From: Multifurca ochricompacta
Lineage: Eukaryota; Basidiomycota; Agaricomycetes; Russulales; Russulaceae
DNA length: 64,000 bases
NCBI GenBank assembly: GCA_022496185.1
Contig: WTXG01000048.1
Span: 62,001 to 126,000, forward strand
Reading direction: 5' to 3'
Each line of letters opens with the position of its first letter. The stretch's first letter is position 1. Both the position numbers and the translations under genes were made by a program. Of this stretch, positions 34,334-43,874 are shown piece by piece. The notes under the pieces were generated by a model, which ran no database searches, was not told where the DNA came from, and was given only the letters and a program-made list of their open reading frames with translations.

Positions 34334-35354
34334 GGGTGATCTGATGGTTGTTGCGGTATGCAAGTGCGATGCAAAGGTTGGTTGATAAAATTTGTGGTGT
34401 GGTGGAGAGAAAAGCGGGAGGGAGGAACGGCTCTACTCTCCCTTTTATGACGAATGTTCAGCGCTTGCGAAAGTAAGGCCTCGCTTGTGAGTTTAGCTTG
34501 TGTCCGTCAACAGCATGATATGACTGAGATACGACCTCACACAGCTTTTTGGCCCACCTTCGCCACTCCCCCCCACCCCCCCCCCCCACACACACCTCAC
34601 ACAAGGCGACTCTTTGAATATGATGACAATGGCTATCCATCTAGTCCTGTATAGGAAAGATGTACGCTTTGACCCGCCTGCTGTGGCAAGGTGATAATCG
34701 CCTCGTGTTCTTCAGGTGTCTGTATCATTAACCGAGACAAAGAGTCCTTTTTTCACGCTCGAATTCCGAGAAAACTCCGCAGTGTCTTTGTATAGTTTAT
34801 CGAAATAGTACATATTAAATAGGTCTTTGTAAAAGTGATAGAAGAGAGAAAGGAGAGAAAGAAAGAGAAAGAGTCTAGAACTCCCACAACCGAGGTGGAA
34901 TATTAGCCTCTTTGGGTTCTCTTCGTTCTTTCTTCACATTTATTTTCGCCGGGTCAAAGCGTTATGCCCCTTGGGTCCAAGCGATGTGTGGGCAGGCCTG
35001 CCTGCCTGGCTATCTGCCAGGCTACCACTCATTTCTAGAGAAAGAGAAAGAGAAACACTCTGCTCTCTTAAGTTGCACATACAGAAAACAACAACTCAAA
35101 ATTAGGAGCACATTTATATATTTGTTTGCTGGGAGCGAGGTGATGCGCGTGGCTTTGAGAGCTGCTGTGTATGAAATGAATCAAGGATCACCCACACCCG
35201 GCCCGATGAACGCATGCCACCACCGCCCCCGACATGTGGAACACGCACACACGCACACGCACGCACGCAATTCGTGAAACGGATCTAAGCCGTGGTGAGG
35301 GTAATTAAATAAACAGTGCTGTAGTCGGTATAGTAGTATAAAAAAATAAAATAA
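34334..35354. other. Promoter side of zinc-finger gene and spacer to U6
   Basis: About 1 kb with a C-run (34570-34587), a short GAGAAAG run (about 34845-34875) and an (ACACGC) run (about 35240-35265). It is not present in copy B between its pseudogene and U6, so it was lost there or inserted here. No gene seen. Confidence 0.5.
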
Positions 35355-35412
35355 ATATTGAGACCCGTAGGTCTACCACTCTGAAACAGCGTGTCATCCT
35401 TGTGCAGGGGCC

Positions 35413-35443
<31 letters not shown>

Positions 35444-35467
35444 TTCGTATGCATCCCCGAAGGGAGC
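35355..35467 (-). ncRNA. U6 spliceosomal snRNA (copy A)
   Basis: The minus strand carries the universally conserved U6 core in order: 5' stem-loop GCTCCCTTCGGGGATGC, ATTGGAACGATACAGAGAAG with the ACAGAGA box that pairs with the 5' splice site, then GATTAGCATGGCCCC with the AGC triad, then TGCACAAGGATGACACGC. A 3' stem-like part (GTGGTAGACCTACGGGTCTC) and a T-rich end (A-run 35341-35346 on plus) fit Pol III termination. A TATA-like AAAATAAAAGG lies about 40-50 nt upstream (35505-35516). Identical in sequence to the copy at 41436-41548. The exact 5' and 3' ends are estimated. Confidence 0.95.
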
Positions 35468-35935
35468 AATCTTTAATCCCCCATTTCCCGACTCCTCTTC
35501 ACAACCTTTTATTTTGTGCAACCCGCGGGTGGTCAGTTTACGTTATTATTGATCACGTGCAACAGTCGTTTGCTTGCAGTTCTAAGTTAAGCTACTACGA
35601 CCTCCCCTCCACCCACCATCATCCTCGCTTTTGGCATAGTCACCCAGACCCTCGTAAATTTATTGAATCGCAGCACGGACTCTCAGTGATCAACCTTCCT
35701 AATGAAACCCAACCCAACCTCGGGAGCCATCACAGCCGACCCGAATCGTCAATGTCCCCATTAATATCCATTAATTTACATCTCGTACATCCCACTTTTC
35801 CACTTTTTCATTTTCTGAAATGATCGTCCAAAGGCCTTGCCTATCTGAGTCGAGGTTCTCTTTGTCAGATAAAATAAATAAAGAAGCAAGTGAATAAAGT
35901 GATCTGGAATGACATGGTTGATGAATGGATTCGCA

Positions 35936-36189
35936 ACAAGTTCACTTTCACTTTCACTTTCTCATCCTCTCGAAATGATAGGGCTTCCGGGCCAGACTGG
36001 CTGTCTTCCACTTCTCAATCTGCTAGCCCATAGAGGGTTCAAAAGTGAAGGAATACTCGGGAGGGGCCCAAATGCGCGATCCGAGGTTGCCTTTGTCATG
36101 ACACCTATCGCTTCCGAGGAGCATCCCACCCGCACATCCACCCACCCACACATGACCATGACATGTGTGTTCACCAGGAGGGTCCAGCA
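35936..36189. other. Spacer between duplication copy A and zinc-finger relic
   Basis: About 250 bp with short CACTTT repeats at its left end and CCACCCA words; no gene recognised. Confidence 0.4.
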
Positions 36190-36660
36190 CATTAATCTTT
36201 ATCTGGCCCTTCCGCGCGCTCCTGTAGCTCTTCCCAATTTCCTCTCTGGTCCCCAAGTAGCCCTCCAGCTGTGGATTGAACATCACGTGACTTGGTCTCT
36301 CTACGCTTGAATTTCTCCTTGTCATTTGGAACCCGGATTGTCATCCTCGTTGTTTTCTGTGATGTAGACCTTCTCCACCTGCTGCTGTACTACGCTGCCC
36401 ATGTCGTGCTGTGCTCCTCTTCCTGCATTCTTCCCTCTATCCAAGGCGGCCCTCCCCACACAGTAGTTCCTATTGACTCCTGCTGTAAACTGGGCCTAGC
36501 AAGGTGATGATATAAGCTCCCAAGCGTGAGGTACCATGAGTCCCCACTCTGTGTCCCGCCGCTAAGGATTGGTCATTTCCTTGCTCAGGCTTAGTTACGC
36601 GCTTGAGACAGGCTCTACTTGTGAATCACGCTGCCTCCATGTCCCCACCCCAGTTATCAT
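36190..36660 (-). pseudogene. Relic (third copy) of the zinc-finger gene
   Basis: On the minus strand, 36480-36390 reads ESIGTTVWGGPPWIEGRMQE, matching QELAGTAVWGKLPWVEGRVQ of copy A exon 5. 36320-36230 reads PSHVMFNPQLEGYLGTREEI, matching the tail segment around RLENCLRTGEEM. The two fingers that should lie between are missing or unrecognisable, and several frame changes are needed. Order and strand agree with copy A. More diverged than copy B, so probably older. Confidence 0.55.
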
Positions 36661-37164
36661 TCTCTTACTCTTTCAGGGAGTTGGCATCAACCAAGGAACC
36701 AAATTTATTGGCGCAATAAAGTCAGTAGATACGGCATTTCACAGTCGTGTTTCTGCGCTCGCCAGGTGCACATAGTCAATGTCGTGGATGAGCAACTTGA
36801 TGTTGCCGCTGCCAGGGTGATAATAGGATTGATATTGGTGAGTCGATTCTGCCATTAGGCGTGATCGGAAATGTGGGGATTGGGTGGCAATGTATGCACT
36901 GTGGCGTAGAAAGGTGAATGAGGATGATCCCTTCCCAGGGTTATTTCTCAGGTGGCGGCAGGCTGTCTGAGTAATACTTGTGATTTGCACGCGTTTTTAC
37001 CTGGGTAACCCGCGGGTAACCTGAAGGGTAGGGGTATGTGCGTGCGGGTACAGGTATGGGTGCCAATCACTAACTGTAGCCCCCTATAACATACCCTCTG
37101 CGCTGTTCACCCCAGAGGGATCCCCTCCCGTCTACCACACCCCATCCAGCTCACCTGTCAGTAC
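36661..37164. other. Spacer, nothing firmly recognised
   Basis: About 500 bp between the zinc-finger relic and the inverted repeat. A doubled GGGTAACC-type motif (37005-37030) is present. No gene seen. Confidence 0.4.
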
Positions 37165-37625
37165 TCATAAGAGTCCCCAGAACCAGCCGTTGATCGAAGA
37201 AAACGAAGAGCCGATTCCAATCCCATCTGGGGAGGAGCACAATCGCGCTCGAATTGGCCCGAACCGTGGACGCGATTATCAGTCGCGCACCCTTATCAAT
37301 ACCGATCGCTACGATATTTTGATTCCCTCTCGTCACAACCGCCTATGCCCTCCACCCTATATTTGTTTTTTTTATGGAGCAGGACTACTGATCTTTGGGA
37401 CACAGGGTGCTAACTCTCAAGAATATTCTCAGCCTTTGGTAGCATCCCCTTGCACTTACTCAAACCCCCCTCCAACCATGACCCCAGCGATTTTCGTTCA
37501 CTAGAAGCTGGGGACCTTGCATGACGCGTTGACAAAGCTTTTCTTGGCCAATCCAAGTCTCCGCACTGATGTTGAACAATACCATGCCCTGGTACTACAG
37601 GACAACCTCTAGTAGAGTGTGACAT
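37165..37625 (+). repeat. Left arm of a diverged inverted repeat with coding-like sequence
   Basis: The plus strand encodes TQGANSQEYSQPLVASPCTY, whose counterpart on the minus strand at 37755-38110 reads TQGTHSPEYSQPLVASPRLY. DNA similarity extends from AGTCCCCAGAACC (37170) to TACCATGCCCTGGT (37580), with about 150 bp extra in this arm. Frames are broken by stops and frame changes (for example after AIFVH). Probably two inverted copies of a transposon or multicopy gene fragment. Confidence 0.6.
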
Positions 37626-37754
37626 CATTGGTAGCTTTGCATATTTATACCAGACTTCCATTGTATTCCGGTTTCAAGCTCTTCTGCACTCAGTAGCTTT
37701 GTTACTCAGGAATCTGATCTCTTTTCTTTATCTTATCTGTACATAAACCATATC

Positions 37755-38110
37755 ATCTAAGGATCAGGGCATGGTAGTGTTCAATGTCGGCACGGAGACC
37801 CAGATTGGCAAGTACTTCAAGGGCCTTGTCTAATTGTGAGGCCAGATCACCAGCCTCCAACAAGTGGTAATCAGTGGGCATCATTGTGGGAGGGGGATGC
37901 ATGTAGAGGCGAGGAGATGCTACTAGAGGCTGTGAATATTCTGGTGAGTGAGTACCTTGTGTTCCAAAACAAGTGGCTTGGTGCCATGGATATAAGGTGC
38001 GGGGTGTAGACAATTATGTTGAGAGGGTTCTGGGGAGTCTGTTGGTTTCAAGCTAATGTAACAATTGTTACCTGCATAGGTCAACGGATAGGTGATTGGG
38101 TGTTCCAATG
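37755..38110 (-). pseudogene. Right arm of inverted repeat: TE-like or multicopy coding fragment
   Basis: The minus frame 38013-37753 is open for 86 codons and includes GTQGTHSPEYSQPLVASPRL, then a Leu-rich helix (YHLLEAGDLASQLDKALEVL). The frame upstream of it continues in another phase (LHPAPYIHGTKPL). It is similar, inverted, to 37165-37625. I do not recognise the family. The Pro-rich and helical parts recall a transposon structural protein, but that is a guess. Confidence 0.45.
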
Positions 38111-38559
38111 AGCTCTGATGATGAAGACAACTGTCTTATCCTGTATATAAGACAGTGAAAAGCAATGAATTTCTGAGTAACAAGCACTAGATATGACAAG
38201 AGCTCAAAACTGGGATACAGACTCATGGGTAGTCTGGTATAAATACAAAGTGTTATGATGACATTGTACTTAGCCAGAACCTTCTTGAAGGGTCTTGAGA
38301 AATGATGTCAAGTGGTTATCAAGGCAGGCATTTGATGTATAGATCACATGACATCCGATCGAACAGATTGTAACAGATATCGCGCAGAGCGGTAACAAAC
38401 CATTACATACGAGATGTCATGAGCGCGCAGGAGAAACGAAAAATCATAGGGGGCAGCAGGGCAGAGGTTTGTTTTCGGGATTTCCATCAACGCCAGATGC
38501 CAGAAAAAACAAGGGAGGTGGAAAACAACACAAACATGTACAACACGTGGGCGTCAGCC
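38111..38559. other. Spacer, nothing recognised
   Basis: About 450 bp, AT-rich up to about 38300, ending where homology to copy A of the duplication begins (near 38565). No gene or RNA signal seen. Confidence 0.4.
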
Positions 38560-39556
38560 AAGAGTCAGGCTGATGTACCTCTAAAGATTTCCGTCTTTTC
38601 TCTCTAATCGATATCCCATTGTTTCCTTTTCCTTTCTCTCTTCTCCTCTTCCTAACCCATCTCCTCTCATTTATCATCCCCGCTCGCTTCAACCAACCAA
38701 TGAACCAATGCGTGGGTTCCATATCTCCCTGGAGCAGGATCTATCATCTCTGTTCAATGGTGGAATACGGTGTCAATGTTTGATCCGGCTTGTGGCAGGT
38801 GAAGTGCCTGTATCAGTGTATAGCGCAGTAGCAGCAAGTCGTGCAGCATGGTTGTGATCAAGGGCGGCCAAGTCAATACTTTTGTGTATGTCCATATCCC
38901 ACCCCTGCCGTTCTGCATACTGCGTGTGGAAGAAAGTTCGGGATTACGTTCTGGTACGTGTTAACCCGTTACATTCATCATGGCAGCGATGCTTGTGTTA
39001 TTAGAAAAGGTTGTTTTTTTCTTCCTTCTCGATCGTAATCGACTGTCTTTGACTGTATCCGCTCACCTCGTCTGATAGATTTGTTGCCTAGATACTCTCC
39101 CGCCCTCTGCATTCCTTTCGCGTTCGAACCTGACTCAGCTCTAAGACGTCCTGCCGACCTCAACTTCGACCTTCGGTAAATTTTTTCGCTACATGTAATC
39201 TGATTGTGGACGCATGGGAGGGAGACATACGGTGCGTAATTCAAGACTCTCGTTCAGATCCAATTGAGAAACTCTTACAATATATATATATACGTACATA
39301 GCATGAAAGCCAAACCAAGACAAAAGTAGAATAAATACTCGAAATTGAACCAGAGAAAAACCAAAAGAGAAGGCCGTTTATGGCACCCGTACTGCAAATA
39401 CATGTGTCGCAGAGGGGCCGGCAAATGTAGAGAAGGGGGGGGGGAAGTGAGAAAAAGAAACAAAAGGAAAAAATATATAGAAAGGTGTTAACACTAACTT
39501 CTAGTCCCTAGTCCTTAGCAATCCCGATTCTGGAGCTTTAGTGTGACTTGGCTCGG

Positions 39557-40850
39557 CTACGTTGCTTGCTCCCTGCATCCCTTCTTTGACGACCCCGGAA
39601 ATCGCTCCTTGATGATCATACCGAACGGCTTCCTCATCTCCTCCCCGGTCCTCAGGCAGTTCTCTAGTCTCACCTTGAACTCGTCGTGGAGTCGTGTGGT
39701 CTCTGCGCGCTTGAGTCTGGCCATGTCTGGCATCACTTTGACGCATTCAGTCGGCCTGTTCTTCTTGTGCCGCCTGAGAGAGTCGGATCGTGCGAAGAAA
39801 TCTCCACATTGGTCGCAGAATTGGATGTGTAGGGGGTAGGCCTCCATGGTGTCGCAGTGACGCTTGAACTCTTCCCAGGTGGCGAACCCGGCGCGTGGGC
39901 ATGGCTGACACTTGAGCTCTCTGATAGTTCGGCTGTCCCAATCTGCCTCCGTGGCTACCAGCAGCGCTCCGTATCTGTCCTTGAATCGCCTCTGGATCAA
40001 GAAGTGATCGCCCACTGTCCAGTCCTAGTTGCCGTCCTCGTCACCGCGGTGCTCTGCGCTCTGGACCTCATCAGCCTGCTGCTGCATCCTCTCTCCCTGC
40101 ACTCTCCCCTCTCCCCAAAGTAGCTCCCCACACTCAGCGGTCCCCGCAGACTCTTGTTGGACACTCGGTCCCAGCGGTAATTGGTGATAAACTCCCAGCG
40201 TGTTCGTGGTCTCGAGCGCTCCGTGTCCCACCACGTTGGATATTTTTTACCATTGCTTTCTTTAGGATCCTGGTTGCAGGCTCGTGATGGGCCCTGCTTG
40301 TGAACCCTGCTGCTTCCCGAGGGCGGTCGTTCCACCCTTGTCCCTCTTCCGGGACCGTGATTCATAGCTATCGGTCTCTCGACCGTCGTCGTTATCGGCA
40401 TGCGGGTGTTTACCGCACTCAACTGTGAACCTGCGTGCCAGTTGTCAGCAAAGATAAACACATGATTCCGGTACTTACGGCTGATTTTCCAAGAGGCCAG
40501 CATTGTCGAGGAAGGCGACGCCATGACCTGGTGCGACTGTTTCCCAGATGCTCCTGTCGCTGGAGAGGTGGGAAGGAGAGGGGCTCGTAAATTCACCTGG
40601 CTCAAAGAACCAGGCCAGCTAACCAGGCCAGCTCGCCCTGGGATGAGCTTGGTAGTGCCGGGGGATCCGACGCGGGAATCTGCGAGGTTGTCAATGTGAA
40701 GCTGGGAGTCTTTGAATCTGTGCCATTCGCACTCACACCGTATGTCGACAGGTTGGACCACTGGTGCTCTCCTTGCTCAAGTGAAAATTCTGGCCAGTAA
40801 TACTCTGTAAGGATGATGGCTCGGGCATTGAGCATGAAATCTCCAGCCAT
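39557..40850 (-). pseudogene. C2H2 zinc-finger gene copy B, broken
   Basis: Paralogue of the copy A gene with several separate lesions. (1) The start exon is fused at about 40747-40750 to the end of what was exon 3, so the equivalents of exon 1 end, exon 2 and most of exon 3 are deleted. (2) A 13-bp tandem duplication (40608-40620 and 40621-40633) shifts the frame. (3) Further frame differences lie near 40320. (4) A CAG to TAG change stops the frame at 40025-40027 ahead of the fingers. The finger region itself remains intact downstream: LKCQPCPRAGFATWEEFKRH and FCDQCGDFFARSDSLRRHKK, ending CREQAT. A shortened product from an internal start cannot be excluded. Confidence 0.8.
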
Positions 40851-40859
40851 CTCCATTCC

Positions 40860-41420
40860 TCACTTTTCCTCTCTTTCGTTACAAGCCCTGAAGAAGAGAA
40901 CTTATGATTTTAGTTTCAAAACGGTTTGACGAATATCATCTTATCAGTACATGCACGTTCTGGGCTGCTTTGCCCGTCCATTCCTTTCTTTACCTCTCCA
41001 TCACTTCTTTGTCCTTATTGCCAGGTTTTTCACCTCTCCTTCTCCACCTCTCTGCCTATATTGCCTGATTTCATCTCACTTGTCTCCTTTCATCCTAATT
41101 TATCCTCTTTCTGCTTCATAACTAGGTCTCTCTGCAAGTATATAAGGGTACATACAATGCTTGTAGTAGAGCAGCCATTGAGCCAGCCAACAGAAGCAGA
41201 AATCAATTGGCATTTTCCTCCCTTTCTCTCTTTTCTTTGTGTGCTAAAGAACTTCTCGACAATGTCAAGTGAAAGGTCAAACGGTACTAGCAAGCAGCAT
41301 ATTCGCAAGTACAAGAATGATATACCCTCATTCGAAGTCTTAGTTATCACAGGGGTTTCCTCTTTCCACTTGACCCAACATGCGTGCGTGGTGGGTCTGG
41401 ATACTAGTTTCAAAAAAAAA
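40860..41420. other. Segment unique to copy B, nothing recognised
   Basis: Pyrimidine-rich stretch between the pseudogene start and U6. A 165-codon open frame runs 40926-41423 but is Ser/Leu/Phe-rich because of the pyrimidine tracts and has no motif I can name. Confidence 0.4.
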
Positions 41421-41435
41421 TAAAAATAAAAATAA

Positions 41436-41493
41436 ATATTGAGACCCGTAGGTCTACCACTCTGAAACAGCGTGTCATCCTTGTGCAGGGGCC

Positions 41494-41524
<31 letters not shown>

Positions 41525-41548
41525 TTCGTATGCATCCCCGAAGGGAGC
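41436..41548 (-). ncRNA. U6 spliceosomal snRNA (copy B)
   Basis: Same sequence as the copy at 35355-35467 across the ACAGAGA box, AGC triad, 5' stem-loop and 3' part; I found no difference by eye. The upstream TATA-like AAAATAAAATA and the T-rich 3' end are retained, so the copy looks transcribable. The flanking DNA of the two copies differs at many positions. Confidence 0.94.
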
Positions 41549-41865
41549 AATCTTTAATCCCCCATTTCCCAACTCTTCTTCACAATATTTTATTTTGTGC
41601 AACTCGCGGGTGGGTGCATTACATTATCATTGATCACGTGCAACCTACGGTTTTGTTTTAAAACTAAACTACAACCCAACCTTGGCGGATCTTCAATGTC
41701 CCCCAATTAAATTCTAACATCCCAATTTTTTTTCTGAAATGATCGTCCAAAGTCTTTTGCCTGTCTGAATCGGGGTTCTCTTTGTCAGAGAAAATAAAAT
41801 AAATAAAGAAGCAAGGGCAAATAAAAGTGATCTGGTGGAATGACATAATTGATGAACGGCGTTCT

Positions 41866-43378
41866 GTTTCTGTTTCATCCCAAACCCCTCCTCCTCCCCC
41901 CCCTGATGATTAAGGTAAGGGTAAAGTATGTATGAATGTACCCGTGTTTGTAGTATTAACGCGCCACATAAGAGTTAAAGTAATACATTTATCATCAAAT
42001 AGGAATATCCAGTTTACAGTCCGCAACTGATCATGATTCCTCTTCTACTGAATTGTAATCGAGTCCACTTGGCAGATTACAATGGGCAATATCGCTACCT
42101 GGAGAGTACCATGTGCAACTCCTCAAATTCACACCACGGCTAGCCTCAAATAGACTGACCGACCGAATAGGCACAGCTGACACTGCAAAGGTTTTTGACT
42201 CGAGGTTTGTGTGAGACAGGCCAATTTGGTCCCATCATGAAGTATAACAAGTGGAGGTGGGGGTGCAAGAAAACGCTGGCCCCATTGGTTAAGACAGGTA
42301 CAAAAACCCAACTAGAGCTAACGGAGGAAGATAAATGTTTGGGCTTTTGCCATGGGTCATGAGGAACCGAGATGACATGATAGGATTGTTGCCATCGAAG
42401 GCTAGTTGAGCTAACTATGGGGAAAGAGAGACGAAGTGCGAGTTACCATACGCCTCGACGGAGGAGCTTGACAGACTCGCTAAGCCCAATAGTTTTATCG
42501 CATCACACTACGACGAGGACAGACGTTTGTCATATGGCTACAAAGTCAAGTGGGACCTGTGCAAGTCATCAATGGCGAAACCTTCGGATTTCGGATGAAG
42601 GGCGCTACTGCAACCACGAGGCAATTTGCTCGAAACTCCCTTTCTGGAAACGGGGAACAAATTGTTCTCGACAGCAGTTCGACAGTGGCGGCCTCAAGCT
42701 CTCAACTGCCGACGTCTCACAAGAAGGATCACGTAAATCGCGCCCAACTTGTTTCCGCAGTGCTCTTCTGTGATAGATCCACTATCGCCCGTCCCCAAGT
42801 CTGAGCATGAAATACGTAAAGTGTTCTGGCGAGGACAACGACTGGGGATGAAGGGGGGACGTTTGATCTTCTCGACAACACCTTTCGTGTAACCCTCATT
42901 CCTGCTGGCTCCAATCGCTGCGCTGCAGTCGCAAATTTGGTATAAGCAACAAAGGAGGAGATTTCAATTCGATAACGGGTGGGCAGAAATGTGACACTGT
43001 AATCTTATGTGGAGTGGAGATCACCTTACGCGCGTGGGTCTCGATAGGATATCCAATGACAATGTCAATGGCTTGTGAACGGCTTTTGTCTCGTACCGGA
43101 GCATGCGCTGAACGGTGGTTAGAGAATTATCATTGAAGAGTTGTATCATTTGCCTCGCCACTCGCTCACTTAGGCTTTGTTAGCGTGCATGGCAACAGCT
43201 CACTAGCCTACCAAGACATAAAAATCTTCGGAATTGCGGTTTTTTTGGACCTTTTCTAAGGCAGCTTGGGCGATACTACCCTGCCCAGAGCTAAAGAAAG
43301 CCAATCAATGAAAACAAAACAAAAGGTGTTTAACATCAATGTAGGGAGTTAAGGGGGGGGGAGGAATACGAACTGGTA
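41866..43378. other. Intergenic with one possible decayed exon (42494-42804)
   Basis: About 1.5 kb. On the plus strand 42494-42804 is open with protein-like composition (RGQTFVIWLQSQVGPVQVIN, GFRMKGATATTRQFARNSLS), and a second frame at 42415-42595 reads ELPYASTEELDRLAKPNSF. This may be the remains of a gene, but no splice model works and I recognise no family. The rest shows nothing. Confidence 0.3.
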
Positions 43379-43630
43379 TCACGCGCGCCAACGCGCAACG
43401 CTTCCGAGTAAAAAGAGTATTCCAACACCACCCATAATCCGTTTCCCAACGACTGAGCCTGGTTGGTGAGCCCGCGCCTGGTTCAACGCGTATAGACCGG
43501 TTGCGCCTAGCGCGCCTGTGCCGATGATGCGACAGGAGAGGCAGTCCACAGGCGCGGGATGTTGTGATACTAGTGCTTGATGGTCCGGAGATGGTACGGA
43601 AGAGAGAGAAGGTGGTGACGATGCGTTCAT
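43379..43630 (-). CDS. DUF4536 / DMAC1-like small mitochondrial membrane protein
   Basis: 83 residues in a single exon. The conserved block DCLSCRIIGTGALGATGLYA followed by LNQAR is the signature of DUF4536 proteins. In animals DMAC1 (TMEM261) of this family is needed to assemble the distal membrane arm of respiratory complex I. A CxxC pair lies directly before the first membrane segment; a second segment (GKRIMGGVGILFLLGSVARW) follows. ATG at 43630 gives a short Ser/Pro leader. Role in fungi is inferred from the animal family. Confidence 0.8.
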   Translation of the reverse strand: MNASSPPSLSSVPSPDHQALVSQHPAPVDCLSCRIIGTGALGATGLYALNQARAHQPGSVVGKRIMGGVGILFLLGSVARWRA

Positions 43631-43874
43631 CCTTGAATGGGATGGTCGTGGTCAACGTTAGCGTCGTCGAGGTGAAAGTAACCTGATTCAAGCCACAATA
43701 ACCGCCACCCACCTACCCACCACCACCATCCCCTCCTCGTGCTTGAGCGTCTGTCAGTTTATTTAGCCGAACGAACGGGAACGACATGAGAGTGTATCAG
43801 ACGCCCGTAGGAGAGTTGAGCCGAATAAATGCCACGAGGGTTATCTTCACACCACTCTGACCAGCTCGTCCATC
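43631..43874. promoter_or_regulatory. Divergent promoter between DMAC1-like and CPS1 genes
   Basis: 244 bp separate the ATGs of the two divergent genes. The stretch has CCACCC repeats near 43705-43730 and no clear TATA box. Confidence 0.4.

Larger units (their letters stand above)
31676..35935. repeat. Segmental duplication, copy A (zinc-finger gene plus U6)
   Basis: This block is repeated in the same orientation and order at about 38560-41865. Matching landmarks: ATCATCTTTGTTCAATGGTG (31828) with its near-identical partner at 38744; the zinc-finger coding block 32604-33480 with 39557-40455; the U6 gene 35355-35467 with 41436-41548; and CTGAAATGATCGTCCAAA (35815) with 41734. Copy A keeps an intact zinc-finger gene. 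The left boundary coincides with the LINE insertion site. 34380-35340 has no match in copy B. Confidence 0.85.
38560..41865. repeat. Segmental duplication, copy B (zinc-finger pseudogene plus U6)
   Basis: Direct, diverged repeat of 31676-35935. The block keeps the order flank, zinc-finger gene (minus), U6 (minus), right flank. It lacks the 34380-35340 spacer of copy A and has a different 0.55-kb segment (40860-41420) in that place. The U6 gene itself is unchanged while its flanks differ by substitutions and small indels. 38560-39556 is non-coding flank. Confidence 0.85.

Noticed and set aside
40926..41423. 165-codon open frame between the zinc-finger pseudogene and U6 copy B
   Set aside because: Composition follows pyrimidine tracts and it runs into the A-run next to the U6 end; no conserved counterpart in copy A.
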